Part shown: in pieces, positions 33,984-47,737 of the stretch
Layout of the letters: every line of letters starts with the position of its first letter
Position numbering within the stretch: the first letter of the stretch is position 1
Assembly: GCF_035946055.1 (NCBI RefSeq)
Contig: NZ_CP108364.1
Location: forward strand, 2,418,001 to 2,482,000
Source: Streptomyces sp. NBC_01341
GTDB taxonomy: Bacteria > Actinomycetota > Actinomycetes > Streptomycetales > Streptomycetaceae
Direction: 5' to 3'
DNA length: 64,000 nt
Program-made: the position numbers and the translations under genes
Notes under the pieces: model-generated
Seen by the model: only the letters and a program-made list of their open reading frames with translations
Told to the model about the DNA's origin: nothing
Database searches by the model: none

Positions 33984-34090
33984 CACCGAACACACTGCGG
34001 TGAGTACGCCATGACAAGCGGGCTCAGGGCGACGCAGGGTTTGCAGTCCACGGACCATCCCCGTTAGCCGACCTCACCCGAGGAGCACCG

Positions 34091-35974
<1,884 letters not shown>

Positions 35975-36030
35975 CCAGAAAAGCCTCGGCGCGCCACCCC
36001 CCACGAGGCAGCACCACTCCGGAAAATGCG

Positions 36031-36067
36031 CCGGGGAGACAGGTCCGCCCCCTGTCTCCCCGGTTTT
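36031..36067 (+). terminator. Chitinase terminator
   Basis: CCGGGGAGACAGG (36031-36043) and CCTGTCTCCCCGG (36051-36063) form a perfect 13-bp stem with a 7-nt loop, followed by TTTT: a classical intrinsic terminator 57 bp past the stop. Confidence 0.92.
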
Positions 36068-36236
36068 CGCATGCCCCGGAACGGGTCGTGACGCGCGCGT
36101 GCGGGCCCCGGCTCATCCGTCGGACGTCACGGGCGCCCACGGGCCTCCGGAAAGCCGTGTGCGCCCTCCCCGGAGCGTTCCGGGAAGAGCGCGTCGCTCC
36201 TGGCCCCGAACTCCGTCCGAGGGAGGATGCTCTTGC

Positions 36237-36683
36237 TCAAGCCACATTGACTCTCTGGCCGGGCGGTGCCGCCTCGAGCCAGGCGAGGAAACCGGTCAGG
36301 GCGTCCTCGCTCATCGCCAGCTCCAGGCGTGTCCCCCGGTGGAGACAGCCGAGCACGACGGAATCGGACAGGAGCGCCAGCTCCTCCTCGCCCTCGGGCA
36401 GCCGACGCGCGACCACCTCGATGGCGGACCGCTCCAGCCCGCGGCGCGGGCGGGGCGAGTAGGAGAAGACCCGGAACCAGTCGACGCGGTCACCGCTGTA
36501 GCGGGCGACGCCGTACACCCAGCCCTTGCCCGACGGGTCGGGCTCCTCCGAGATGTCCCAGCGCAGACTGCAGTCGAACGTGCCGCCGGAACGCTGGATC
36601 AGCCGCCTGCGCAGACCGAAGACGAACAGGCCTACCGCGACCAGTACGACCACCAGGCCACACACCCACAACGCGAGGACCAT
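36237..36683 (-). CDS. DUF2550 domain protein
   Basis: A 148-residue protein from ATG 36683 (MVLALWVCGLVVVLVAVGLF), with AGGAGG 9 nt upstream. One N-terminal membrane helix (2-24) is followed by a soluble domain: RSGGTFDCSLRWDISEEPDPSGKGWVYG, VDWFRVFSYSPRPRR and the terminal FLAWLEAAPPGQRVNVA. DUF2550 is a conserved actinobacterial family of unknown function that regularly sits beside the ATP synthase operon. It is 143 bp downstream of atpC, separated by an inverted repeat, so it may be transcribed separately. Confidence 0.9.
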   Translation of the reverse strand: MVLALWVCGLVVVLVAVGLFVFGLRRRLIQRSGGTFDCSLRWDISEEPDPSGKGWVYGVARYSGDRVDWFRVFSYSPRPRRGLERSAIEVVARRLPEGEEELALLSDSVVLGCLHRGTRLELAMSEDALTGFLAWLEAAPPGQRVNVA

Positions 36684-36754
36684 CTCCACCGACCTCCTCG
36701 CATCGTCGAGTAACGGATACCGCACCGAGCCGAACCGGACTGCACCTGCATCGC

Positions 36755-36802
36755 CTCAGCCGCGACACGGTCTGGATCGCTCCAGTTCGGGCCGCGGCTG
36801 AG
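36755..36802 (-). terminator. Possible atp operon terminator
   Basis: CTCAGCCGCG (36755-36764) pairs with CGCGGCTGAG (36793-36802) around a 28-nt loop, 24 bp past the atpC stop. The loop is long and no T-tract follows, so termination may be partial. Confidence 0.5.
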
Positions 36803-36825
36803 TCAGAAACTCTTCGTGGGGACGC

Positions 36826-37200
36826 TCAGTGCGCCGCCACCGCACGCAGTCGTACGTCCGCGCGGCGCTCGGCGCCGGCGTCCGTGTCCGACTTCGCACG
36901 CTCCAGCGCACGCTCGGCGCGCTGGACGTCGATCTCGTCCGCAAGCTCGGCAATCTCCGCCAGCAGCGAGAGCTTGTCGTCCGCGAACGAGATGAAACCG
37001 CCGTGCACAGCGGCGACAACGGTCCCGCCGTCGCTCGTGCGGATCGTGACGGGGCCCGATTCCAGCACACCCAGGAGCGGCTGGTGACCGGGCATGACGC
37101 CGATGTCGCCGGACGTGGTACGTGCGACAACGAGGGTGGCCTCGCCGGACCAGACACTACGGTCCGCGGCGACCAGCTCGACATGCAGCTCAGCAGCCAA
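36826..37200 (-). CDS. atpC: ATP synthase F1 subunit epsilon
   Basis: A 124-residue epsilon subunit with a TTG start (LAAELHVELVAADRSVW) supported by GAGGAG 6 nt upstream. The N-terminal beta-sandwich has EATLVVARTTSGDIGVMPGHQPLLGVL and the helical hairpin ERALERAKSDTD. It couples the central stalk to F1 and regulates ATP hydrolysis. The C-terminal helix is short, as in other actinobacteria. It is the last gene of the operon, separated from atpD by a gap containing a 12-bp GC hairpin. Confidence 0.96.
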   Translation of the reverse strand: MAAELHVELVAADRSVWSGEATLVVARTTSGDIGVMPGHQPLLGVLESGPVTIRTSDGGTVVAAVHGGFISFADDKLSLLAEIAELADEIDVQRAERALERAKSDTDAGAERRADVRLRAVAAH

Positions 37201-37266
37201 GGGTGGCTCCTCGGGTCACCACCCGGCGGTCGTGCCGGGTGTCGGTTCGATTCTACGGGGCGTGGT

Positions 37267-37295
37267 GAGGGGGGCGGGACACACCCGCCCCCCTC
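37267..37295 (-). other. Intercistronic hairpin between atpD and atpC
   Basis: Perfect 12-bp stem GAGGGGGGCGGG (37267-37278) with CCCGCCCCCCTC (37284-37295), loop ACACA. It lies 15 bp past the atpD stop. As there is no T-tract and atpC follows, it more likely stabilises the upstream message or sets the beta:epsilon ratio than ends transcription. Confidence 0.6.
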
Positions 37296-37309
37296 GGTGA
37301 GCCGGAGGC

Positions 37310-39669
<2,360 letters not shown>

Positions 39670-39672
39670 CGA

Positions 39673-41244
39673 TCAGCCCTCGCCCAGGAGCTTGCCGTCC
39701 GAGGTCTCGAACTGCTGCTTGAAGGCGGCGATCGCGTCGGCGATCGACTGCAGCGTGTCGTCGGACATCTTGCCGCCCTCGGCGATGCTGGTCAGGAGGT
39801 CCTTGCGCTCACGGCGCAGGTACTCCAGCAGCTCGCTCTCGAAGCGGCGGATGTCCTCGACCGGGACGTCGTCCATCTTGCCCGTGGTGCCGGCCCAGAC
39901 GGAGACGACCTGCTCCTCCATCGGGAACGGGGCGTACTGCGGCTGCTTCAGCAGCTCGACCATGCGCTTACCGCGCTCCAGCGACGCCTTCGAGGCCGCG
40001 TCCAGGTCGGAACCGAAGGCGGCGAACGCCTCCAGCTCACGGAACTGGGCGAGGTCCACGCGCAGTCGGCCGGAGACCTGCTTCATGGCCTTGTGCTGGG
40101 CGGAGCCACCGACTCGGGAGACCGAGATACCGACGTTGAGCGCCGGACGCTGACCCGCGTTGAACAGGTCGGACTCCAGGAAGCACTGGCCGTCGGTGAT
40201 GGAGATGACGTTGGTCGGGATGAACGCCGACACGTCGTTCGCCTTGGTCTCGACGATCGGGAGACCCGTCATCGAACCGGCGCCCATGTCGTCGGAGAGC
40301 TTGGCGCAGCGCTCCAGCAGACGCGAGTGCAGGTAGAAGACGTCGCCCGGGTAGGCCTCACGGCCCGGCGGACGGCGCAGCAGAAGCGAGACGGCGCGGT
40401 AGGCGTCGGCCTGCTTCGAGAGGTCGTCGAAGATGATGAGGACGTGCTTGCCGTCGTACATCCAGTGCTGGCCGATGGCCGAGCCGGTGTACGGCGCCAG
40501 GTACTTGAAGCCGGCCGGGTCGGACGCCGGGGCGGCGACGATGGTCGTGTACTCCAGCGCGCCGGCCTCTTCGAGGGCACCGCGCACGGAGGCGATGGTG
40601 GAGCCCTTCTGACCGATGGCGACGTAGATGCAGCGCACCTGCTTGTTCACGTCACCCGAGCGCCAGTTGTCGCGCTGGTTGATGATCGTGTCGACGGCCA
40701 GAGCGGTCTTACCCGTCTGACGGTCGCCGATGATCAGCTGACGCTGGCCGCGGCCGATCGGCACCATGGCGTCGACGGCCTTGTAGCCGGTCTGCATCGG
40801 CTCGTGCACCGACTTGCGGACCATGACGCCAGGGGCCTGCAGCTCGAGGGCGCGGCGTCCTTCGGTCGCGATCTCGCCGAGACCGTCGATCGGGTTGCCG
40901 AGCGGGTCGACGACGCGGCCGAGGTAGCCCTCGCCGACGCCGACGGAGAGCACCTCACCGGTGCGCTGCACCGGCTGGCCCTCCTCGATTCCGCTGAACT
41001 CGCCGAGGACGATCGCACCGATCTCGCGCTCTTCGAGGTTGAGTGCGAGACCGAGGGTTCCGTCCTCGAACTTCAGCAGTTCGTTCGCCATGGCGGAGGG
41101 CAGACCCTCCACCTTCGCGATGCCGTCGCCGGCAACGCTGACCGTTCCGACCTCCTCGCGCGAGGCCGCGTCCGGCTGGTACGACTGGACGAAGTTCTCC
41201 AGTGCGTCCCGGATCTCCTCCGGCCGGATCGTGAGCTCCGCCAT
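39673..41244 (-). CDS. atpA: ATP synthase F1 subunit alpha
   Basis: A 523-residue regulatory nucleotide-binding subunit; ATG 41244 ([18 protein letters not shown]) is the family start, and the longer frame runs into an intercistronic hairpin. The P-loop is [31 protein letters not shown] is the Walker B region. The arginine finger lies in [14 protein letters not shown]. It forms the alpha3beta3 ring with AtpD. The 143-bp gap to atpH is the largest inside the operon. Confidence 0.97.
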   Translation of the reverse strand: MAELTIRPEEIRDALENFVQSYQPDAASREEVGTVSVAGDGIAKVEGLPSAMANELLKFEDGTLGLALNLEEREIGAIVLGEFSGIEEGQPVQRTGEVLSVGVGEGYLGRVVDPLGNPIDGLGEIATEGRRALELQAPGVMVRKSVHEPMQTGYKAVDAMVPIGRGQRQLIIGDRQTGKTALAVDTIINQRDNWRSGDVNKQVRCIYVAIGQKGSTIASVRGALEEAGALEYTTIVAAPASDPAGFKYLAPYTGSAIGQHWMYDGKHVLIIFDDLSKQADAYRAVSLLLRRPPGREAYPGDVFYLHSRLLERCAKLSDDMGAGSMTGLPIVETKANDVSAFIPTNVISITDGQCFLESDLFNAGQRPALNVGISVSRVGGSAQHKAMKQVSGRLRVDLAQFRELEAFAAFGSDLDAASKASLERGKRMVELLKQPQYAPFPMEEQVVSVWAGTTGKMDDVPVEDIRRFESELLEYLRRERKDLLTSIAEGGKMSDDTLQSIADAIAAFKQQFETSDGKLLGEG

Positions 41245-41291
41245 CTGGGTTCCCTGCTCTCCTTGTTGGGCCCGAAGTTTCTTAAGGGGGT

Positions 41292-41308
41292 CTGGGGGCG
41301 ACCCCCAG
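41292..41308 (-). other. Hairpin in the atpH-atpA gap
   Basis: CTGGGGG-CGA-CCCCCAG, a perfect 7-bp stem with a 3-nt loop, 48 bp before the atpA start. It could be an RNA processing or stability element adjusting F1 subunit levels. Confidence 0.45.
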
Positions 41309-41387
41309 GAATCTTCTGCAATTTCTGCACGGCCCAACCGGGCCGCTGTTCTTGCTCGTTCAGGTGGTGCGGTTGCGCTGCTCGCTG

Positions 41388-42203
41388 TCAGCCGGCCATC
41401 CGGCGGGTCGCCTCAGCGAGGCGCTCCGCGATCGTGCCGTTGATGACCTCGTCACCGACGCGCACCGTGATCCCGCCGAGGACCTCGGGGTCCACGTCGA
41501 GGTTCAGGTGCATCTGCCGGCCGTAGATCTTCGCCAGAGCAGCACCGAGGCGCTGCTTCTGCCGGTCGGACAGCGGCACCGCTGAGGTGACGACGGCGAC
41601 CATGCGGTCCCGGCGCTCCGCGGCCAGCCTGGCCAGGGAGTCGAGTCCCGATTCCAGGCTACGTCCACGCGGCTGGGTCACGAGGCGCGTGACGAGACGC
41701 TCGGTGACGGGCTGCGCCTTGCCGGCGAGCAGGCTGCGGAGCAGCTCGCCCTTGGCGGCGGCCGACGCCGTGCGGCTGGTGAGCGCGGAACGCAGTCCCT
41801 TGTCGGAACCGACGATCCGGCCGAACCGGAACAGTTCGTCCTCGACGTCGTCGAGGGCACCGGCACGCTGGGCCGCGGTGAGGTCTGCGGTGTTCGCCAG
41901 TTCCTCGACCGAGTCGACCAGGTCACGCGACTGCGACCAGCGGGAGCGGACCATGCCGGAGACCAGGTCCACGGCTTCGCCGCCGACCTGACCGCGCAGC
42001 AGGCGTCCGGCGAGCTCGGCCTTGGCCTCGCCGCCCTGCGACGGGTCGGTGAGGACCCGGCGCAGCGACACCTCGCGGTGGAGCAGCGCGGTGACGGCTG
42101 CCAGCTCCTCGGCGAGCTTCGCCGCGTCGACCGACGTGCTGTCGGTCAGTGCGTCGAGGCGCTCGCGTGCGGCGGCCAGCGCCTCGCGGCTCGCTCCGTT
42201 CAT
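41388..42203 (-). CDS. atpH: ATP synthase F1 subunit delta
   Basis: A 271-residue protein, longer than the roughly 180-residue delta of most bacteria, as usual in actinobacteria. It begins [20 protein letters not shown]; the C-terminal conserved part is [26 protein letters not shown] with [21 protein letters not shown]. It joins F1 to the peripheral b stalk. The ATG overlaps the atpF stop (ATGA). Confidence 0.96.
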   Translation of the reverse strand: MNGASREALAAARERLDALTDSTSVDAAKLAEELAAVTALLHREVSLRRVLTDPSQGGEAKAELAGRLLRGQVGGEAVDLVSGMVRSRWSQSRDLVDSVEELANTADLTAAQRAGALDDVEDELFRFGRIVGSDKGLRSALTSRTASAAAKGELLRSLLAGKAQPVTERLVTRLVTQPRGRSLESGLDSLARLAAERRDRMVAVVTSAVPLSDRQKQRLGAALAKIYGRQMHLNLDVDPEVLGGITVRVGDEVINGTIAERLAEATRRMAG

Positions 42204-42745
42204 CGGACGGCCTCGGCCTTCGCCTCGAGCTCGTCGAGGAATCGGTCGACGGTGCCGCTCTGCCGGGCGTGGTCCTCGAGGGACTCGCCGACGAGCTTGC
42301 CGGCCAGGGCGGTGGCGAGGGTGCCCACGTCCTGACGCAGCGCCGAGGCTGCGGCCTTGCGGTCCGCCTCGATCTGGGCGTGGCCTGCGGCGATGATCTC
42401 CTCGCGCTGCCGCTGACCTTCCGCCCTCATCTCCTGGATGATGACGGCACCCTGCTCCTGCGCCTCCTGGCGCAGACGGGCTGCTTCGTGGCGGGCCTCG
42501 GCGAGCTGAGCCTTGTACTGCTCAAGAACGCTCTGGGCCTCGGTCTGGGCCGCATCGGCCTTCTCGATACCGCCTTCGATGGCCTCGCGACGCTCTTCCA
42601 GAACCTTGTTGATGTTCGGGAGGAGCTTCTTGGCGAGGAAGCCGAAGACGATGACGAAGGCGATGAGGCCGATGACGAGCTCTGGAATCGGCGGGATGAG
42701 GGGATTTTCCATCTCCTCAGCCGCGACCGTAAGCAGCTGGCTCAC
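42200..42745 (-). CDS. atpF: ATP synthase F0 subunit b
   Basis: A 181-residue peripheral stalk subunit with a GTG start (VSQLLTVAAEEMENPLIPP) preceded by GAAAGG. One membrane helix (about 22-40, ELVIGLIAFVIVFGFLAKKL) is followed by a long charged coiled coil (about 45-140) and the C-terminal delta-binding part. Coupled to atpH by a 4-nt overlap. Confidence 0.96.
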   Translation of the reverse strand: MSQLLTVAAEEMENPLIPPIPELVIGLIAFVIVFGFLAKKLLPNINKVLEERREAIEGGIEKADAAQTEAQSVLEQYKAQLAEARHEAARLRQEAQEQGAVIIQEMRAEGQRQREEIIAAGHAQIEADRKAAASALRQDVGTLATALAGKLVGESLEDHARQSGTVDRFLDELEAKAEAVR

Positions 42746-42788
42746 ATCAGTGCCTTTCGTCTCGGGTGCTGGTCGTCAGGCCTGAAGA

Positions 42789-43046
<258 letters not shown>

Positions 43047-43100
43047 TCAAGGACCGGTGGGGGTTGGCCACCGGACGAATAAGGGTGCGGTGCGCGCTAC

Positions 43101-43922
43101 TCAGTGGTGCTTGGCGAGCGCGCCCTGGATGAAGGTGCAGGTCAGGAGCACGAAGACGTACGCCTGCAGCGCCTGAACGAAGAGCTCGAACGCGGTCATG
43201 ACGATGACCATGATGAACGAGACGCCCGCGTACGCGATGCCGATGCCGTTGAGCAGGTACCAGCTGGCGATGGTGAACAGCAGCAGCAGGGTGTGTCCGG
43301 CGAACATGTTCGCGAAGAGTCGCACCGCGTGCGTGAACGGCCGGACGAAGAGGTTCGAGAAGAACTCGATCAGCATCGCCAGCGGAAGCACCGGGCCGAG
43401 CGACTTGTCGTAGCCGGTGATGTTCTTGAACCCGCCGACGAATCCGTGCCGCTTGAAGGTCAGGCTGACCCAGAGCACGTAGACGATCAGGGCGAGCACG
43501 ATCGGGTACGCGATGATCGACGTCACGGGGAACTGGGCGACCGGGATGATCGACCAGAGGTTCATCATCCAGACGAAGAAGAACAGCGAGACGACGAGCG
43601 GAACGTACTTCTCGCCCTCGCGCTTGCCGATCGTCTCGTAGACGATGCCGCGGCGGACGAAGTCGTAGCCCATCTCGGCGACCGACTGCAGCTTGCCGGG
43701 GACCATCTTGGGCTTGCGGAACGCAGCCCAGAAGAAACCGACGATGATGACCGAGCCGAGCAGGGCCAGCAGCATCGGCTTGTTGAAGTACAGGTTGCTG
43801 TCCGCGTCTCCCCAGAGGGGCTCGAACAGGAACGAGTGCAGGCCGGGTGCCGGGAAACCACAACCGTCGAAGATGTGGCAATCGGTCTCGAAGGCGAGCA
43901 CCTGTGTCGGGTCAGCACTCAC
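43101..43922 (-). CDS. atpB: ATP synthase F0 subunit a
   Basis: A 273-residue proton channel subunit. GTG 43922 (VSADPTQVLAFETDCHIFDG) is chosen because AAGGAG lies 8 nt upstream; the longer frame has no such site. There are about six membrane helices. The essential Arg lies in THAVRLFANMFAGHTLLLL and the C-terminal helix is ALQAYVFVLLTCTFIQGAL. It forms the half-channels against the c-ring. It is 225 bp from atpI, enough for an internal promoter. Confidence 0.96.
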   Translation of the reverse strand: MSADPTQVLAFETDCHIFDGCGFPAPGLHSFLFEPLWGDADSNLYFNKPMLLALLGSVIIVGFFWAAFRKPKMVPGKLQSVAEMGYDFVRRGIVYETIGKREGEKYVPLVVSLFFFVWMMNLWSIIPVAQFPVTSIIAYPIVLALIVYVLWVSLTFKRHGFVGGFKNITGYDKSLGPVLPLAMLIEFFSNLFVRPFTHAVRLFANMFAGHTLLLLFTIASWYLLNGIGIAYAGVSFIMVIVMTAFELFVQALQAYVFVLLTCTFIQGALAKHH

Positions 43923-44147
43923 CGCGGGCTCCTTCAGCGTGGCGCATAGGTACGGCAACCTCGATGTGTCGGCGCGGCACGCGGCCGCGGTTCGGCACTG
44001 GACTGGTGTTACGGATGTGTGAGCGGCAGTCAGGCAATGAGCCTCGCGATCGAGCAGGCGTCAGCTCACATGCCCGCGCCCGCAGTGCCGCAGTTGAAAC
44101 CGGACGATAGCAGGCTCCGGTGAGCGCCCTTATTCCGGCCCTACCCA

Positions 44148-44588
44148 TCACGCCGACGAGCCCGTCTTCTTGGGCTGGTGGGCGTCGCTGGACTCGGGTT
44201 CGACGTAAAGGATCTTGGCCTTCATGTGCGCACGCGCCTGCGCGCCGATCCACGCGAGAGTCGTCGCGACCAGTGTGATCGCGAAGGCCTTCGGGTTGAA
44301 CAGCGACGTGTCCTTGAACACGGCGACGAAGATGAACAGAAGGAGGAGCTGCGCCGTGTACAGCATCAGCCCCATGGCCTGGAACAGGTGCGGAAGGGAC
44401 CTGGCGGTCCGCTGCAGCACCACGAGCCCGATCCCCATGAAGAGGATCACGACCAGCGTCGCGACAACCGCACCCAGGGCTCCCTTGCCACCCGCGACAC
44501 CGGCGCTGACCGCAGCGGCGACGACGCCGGCGGCAGCAGTGGGCACGGCGGTCTGAAGGAGAGTCCGGACGTCGTTGTTGGACGGCAT
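44148..44588 (-). CDS. atpI: ATP synthase operon protein I (AtpI)
   Basis: A 146-residue membrane protein starting MPSNNDVRTLLQTAVPTAAA; a longer upstream frame is not supported. Four hydrophobic segments are visible (about 14-34, 38-60, 72-92, 100-120), with a Lys/Ser-rich C-terminus. AtpI assists assembly of the c-ring and is the first gene of the operon. Weak similarity is normal for this family, so the call rests largely on position. A Rex-like site lies 126 bp upstream. Confidence 0.88.
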   Translation of the reverse strand: MPSNNDVRTLLQTAVPTAAAGVVAAAVSAGVAGGKGALGAVVATLVVILFMGIGLVVLQRTARSLPHLFQAMGLMLYTAQLLLLFIFVAVFKDTSLFNPKAFAITLVATTLAWIGAQARAHMKAKILYVEPESSDAHQPKKTGSSA

Positions 44589-44713
44589 GGCGGTTGCTCC
44601 GCATGGCAGGGGGTGGGCAGTGGTCGTCAGGGACGAGCGTAGGCCCGGACCGAGATCGATGTTTCGGGCCAATGGACCGTGCTACTCAGGTCCTTCGGCT
44701 TCATCACCGGGCT

Positions 44714-44731
44714 TCGTGAACGCTATCACAA
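44714..44731 (-). promoter_or_regulatory. Rex-like operator upstream of atpI
   Basis: TCGTGAACGCTATCACAA matches 12 of the 14 defined positions of the Rex consensus TTGTGAA-N4-TTCACAA. It lies in an unusually AT-rich patch before atpI, next to TAGTTT on the minus strand, a possible -10. Rex senses NADH/NAD and in Streptomyces is known to control respiratory genes, including the atp operon. Confidence 0.7.
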
Positions 44732-44852
44732 ACTATTTGATGAGGTCTTTACTCAGAAAGTGTGCCAGCTGTCACACGTGAGGGTTACTTCGCGCGCCTG
44801 TGCAGCACGTCACAGCGGTTTGTCTGGTATCGGGGCGTCTGCACCCGGTCCG

Positions 44853-46220
44853 TCAGCGTGATGAGTCGGCCCGGTCCCGATCCGCGAAGCGCGAACGGGG
44901 GCCGATCGCTGTCGCTCCGTTGACGCCGGACACTCCCACGGCCACCGGGGCCCGCTCCGGTGCCGGGGAGGCCATCTCCGAGCCCCGCGGCCCGTGTTGG
45001 CCGCGGGAGGCGTCCTCGGCGGCCTGTGCGGCCTCTTCGTGGCCCGCACGCCTCCGGCGTCGGTAGCGGGGCGGTACGAACGCCTCCGCCCAGCGCGGTG
45101 CCCGCGGGGTGAAGCGCGGCATGAGCAGGAGGATCAGGCCGACGGCGCTGAGTCCGACGATGACCAGCACGATCCACAGCGAGGCGGAGTGGACCGAGTA
45201 GCCGACGGCGCCGAACGCGATGAGCGCGGACCAGAAGTACATGATCAGCACGGACCTGCTGTGCGAGTGCCCGATCTCCAGCAGCCGGTGGTGCAGGTGT
45301 CCGCGGTCGGCCGCGAACGGCGACTGGCCGTTCCAGGTGCGGCGCACGATGGCGAGCACGAGGTCGGCGGCCGGGATCGCGATGATCGTGAGCGGCAGCA
45401 GCAACGGGATGAAGACGGGGAGCATCGCGTGGGTGGCCTGCCGCTCGCTGCCCTCGAAGAGCTTCATCGTGTCCGGATCGACCTGACCCGTGACGGAGAT
45501 GGCGCCGGCGGCCAGCACGAGGCCGATCAGCATCGACCCGGAGTCCCCCATGAAGACCCGGGCGGGGTGCATGTTGTGCGGCAGGAAGCCGAGGCACATG
45601 CCCATCAGGATCGCGGCGAAGAGCGTCGCGGGGGCCGCGGCCTCGATCCCGTACCCGTACCAGAGGCGGTAGGTGTACAGGAAGAACGCCGCGGAGGCGA
45701 TGCACACCATGCCGGCCGCGAGGCCGTCCAGACCGTCGACGAAGTTGACCGCGTTGATGGTGATCACGACCAGGGCGACCGTGAGCAGCGTGCCCTGCCA
45801 CTGGGTGAGCGCGACCGTGCCGACACCGGGGATGGGCAGCCACAGGATCGTCAGACCCTGGATGACCATGACCGCGGCGGCGATCATCTGTCCGCCGAGC
45901 TTGATCAGCGCGTCGATCTCGAACTTGTCGTCCAGGACGCCGATCAGCCAGATGAGAGCGGCGCCGGAGAGCAGCGCTCTGGGCTCGTTGGAGAGGTCGA
46001 AGACACCGTTCAGGTTGAACAGGTGGTCCGCGACGATCAGGCCGGCGCAGAGTCCGCCGAACATCGCGATGCCACCGAGCCGGGGAGTCGGTTCCCGGTG
46101 TACGTCGCGCGCACGGATCGCGGGCATCGCCCCGACCGCGATGGCGAACTTCCGCACAGGCCCGGTCAGCAGATAGGTCACTGCGGCCGTGACACAGAGC
46201 GTCAGCAGGTAATCACGCAC
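44853..46220 (-). CDS. WecA/TagO-like undecaprenyl-phosphate sugar-1-phosphate transferase
   Basis: A 455-residue MraY-family enzyme with about 11 membrane helices. GTG 46220 (VRDYLLTLCVTAAVTYLL) matches the family start; an upstream GTG at 46259 adds 13 residues. Catalytic Asp motifs are WLIGVLDDKFEID and NAVNFVDGLDGLAAG; VFMGDSGSMLIG and the cytoplasmic RGHLHHRLLEIGHS histidine loop are as in WecA/TagO. It transfers a UDP-HexNAc phosphosugar to the lipid carrier, the first step of wall polymer or glycan synthesis. The C-terminal 90 residues are charged and probably disordered. TAGGGT at 46265-46260 is a possible -10. Confidence 0.93.
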   Translation of the reverse strand: MRDYLLTLCVTAAVTYLLTGPVRKFAIAVGAMPAIRARDVHREPTPRLGGIAMFGGLCAGLIVADHLFNLNGVFDLSNEPRALLSGAALIWLIGVLDDKFEIDALIKLGGQMIAAAVMVIQGLTILWLPIPGVGTVALTQWQGTLLTVALVVITINAVNFVDGLDGLAAGMVCIASAAFFLYTYRLWYGYGIEAAAPATLFAAILMGMCLGFLPHNMHPARVFMGDSGSMLIGLVLAAGAISVTGQVDPDTMKLFEGSERQATHAMLPVFIPLLLPLTIIAIPAADLVLAIVRRTWNGQSPFAADRGHLHHRLLEIGHSHSRSVLIMYFWSALIAFGAVGYSVHSASLWIVLVIVGLSAVGLILLLMPRFTPRAPRWAEAFVPPRYRRRRRAGHEEAAQAAEDASRGQHGPRGSEMASPAPERAPVAVGVSGVNGATAIGPRSRFADRDRADSSR

Positions 46221-46316
46221 GGGCTGCCCCACAGATTTCGCCGGCCATCTCAGCCCCACACCCTAGTCTCATGAGTGAGGACACCGAGCCACGGGTGATG
46301 GTTGCACATGGTCCGG

Positions 46317-47597
46317 CTACCCCGGATACGGCGGATTCCGCTCGGCCAGCGCGCGCACGTCGGCCCGCAGCCGGCCGGTGTCGCGTTCCTCACGCACGGC
46401 GGCGCCGAACAGACCGGCGATCCGCACCATGTCGTCCTCGTCCATCCCCTGGGTCGTCACGGCCGCCGTGCCGAGCCGGATACCGCGCGCGTCCCCGTAG
46501 GGCAGCGCGCAGGTGTCCAGGACCATCCCCGCCGCGCACAGCCGCTCGCGTGCCGTGCGGCCGTCCACGCCGAGGGGTCCGGGGTCCGCGACGACGATGT
46601 GGGTGTCCGTGCCGCCCGTGGTCACCTCGAAGCCCTCGGCCTCGAGGGCGGCCGCCAGGGCCCGGGCGTGCGCGACGACCCGGTGGGCGTACACCGCGTA
46701 CGCCGGGGTGGCCGCCTCGCCGAACGCGACCGCCTTCGCCGCGACCGTGTGCATCTGCGCGCCGCCCTGGGTGAAGGGGAACACCGCGCGGTCGATCCGC
46801 TCGGCCAGTTCGACGCCGCAGAGGATCATGCCGCCACGGGGTCCGCGCAGCACCTTGTGCGTCGTCGCGCAGACCACATCCGCGTACGGCACCGGACTGG
46901 GCGCCGCTCCCCCGGCGATCAGCCCCATGGGATGGGCCGCGTCGGCGATGAGATAGGCGCCCACCTCGTCGGCGATGTCCCGGAACAGCTCGTAGTCCGG
47001 GTGCCTGGGGTAGGAGATCGAGCCGCAGACGATCGCCTTGGGGCGTCGCGCCCGGGCGAGTGCGCGTACCTGCGCGTAGTCGATGAGGCCGCTGTCGGGG
47101 TCGACGCCGTAGCCGGCGAACTCGAACCAGCGCCCGGAGAAGTTCCCGGGGGCGCCGTGGGTGAGATGGCCGCCGTACGGAAGCCCCATGGCCAGCACCG
47201 TGTCGCCGGGGCGCAGCAGCGCGGCGTACGCGGCGAGCACGGCGGAGGAGCCCGAGTGCGGCTGGACGTTGGCGTGCTCGGCCCCGAACAGCTCCATGGC
47301 GCGGCGGACGGCGAGGCCCTCGGCGGCGTCGGCCTGCTCGCAGCCGCCGTGGTGGCGGGCTCCGGGGTAGCCCTCGGCGTACTTGTTGGCGAGCGGGGAG
47401 CCGAGGGCGGCGAGGACCGCGGGCGAGGTGAAGTTCTCGGCGGCGATCAGCTGGAGGGTGGTCGCCTGCCGGCCGGCCTCGGCCAGCAGGATGCCGCCGA
47501 TCTCCGGGTCCTGGCGGAGCAGGGCGCGGAAGTCCTGCGGCACGGCGGTGTCCGGCGGGGGCACGGTTGCGGGTGCGACTGGCGTGGTGACCGGCAT
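46317..47597 (-). CDS. glyA: Serine hydroxymethyltransferase
   Basis: A 426-residue PLP enzyme producing glycine and methylene-THF from serine. The family signature appears as VCATTHKVLRGPRGGMILC, where the Lys forms the Schiff base; Val replaces the usual Thr next to it (THKT in most). SANKYAEGYPG appears as LANKYAEGYPGARHHGG. It is shorter at the C-terminus than E. coli GlyA-like proteins elsewhere in Streptomyces, so it may be a secondary copy. It sits between wecA-like and phosphatase genes on the same strand. Confidence 0.92.
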   Translation of the reverse strand: MPVTTPVAPATVPPPDTAVPQDFRALLRQDPEIGGILLAEAGRQATTLQLIAAENFTSPAVLAALGSPLANKYAEGYPGARHHGGCEQADAAEGLAVRRAMELFGAEHANVQPHSGSSAVLAAYAALLRPGDTVLAMGLPYGGHLTHGAPGNFSGRWFEFAGYGVDPDSGLIDYAQVRALARARRPKAIVCGSISYPRHPDYELFRDIADEVGAYLIADAAHPMGLIAGGAAPSPVPYADVVCATTHKVLRGPRGGMILCGVELAERIDRAVFPFTQGGAQMHTVAAKAVAFGEAATPAYAVYAHRVVAHARALAAALEAEGFEVTTGGTDTHIVVADPGPLGVDGRTARERLCAAGMVLDTCALPYGDARGIRLGTAAVTTQGMDEDDMVRIAGLFGAAVREERDTGRLRADVRALAERNPPYPG

Positions 47598-47737
47598 CTG
47601 ACGGCTCCGGGCCTGAGGGAGGGGTGCACTGGCGTCAGATCCAATGTAGGCCCGCCCCCGGCTGCCTGCCCGCTGCCGTGCGGCCCTCTACGCCGGTCGG
47701 CGCACCCGGGCGCGGTGTTGCGCGGTGCGGCGGTCGT

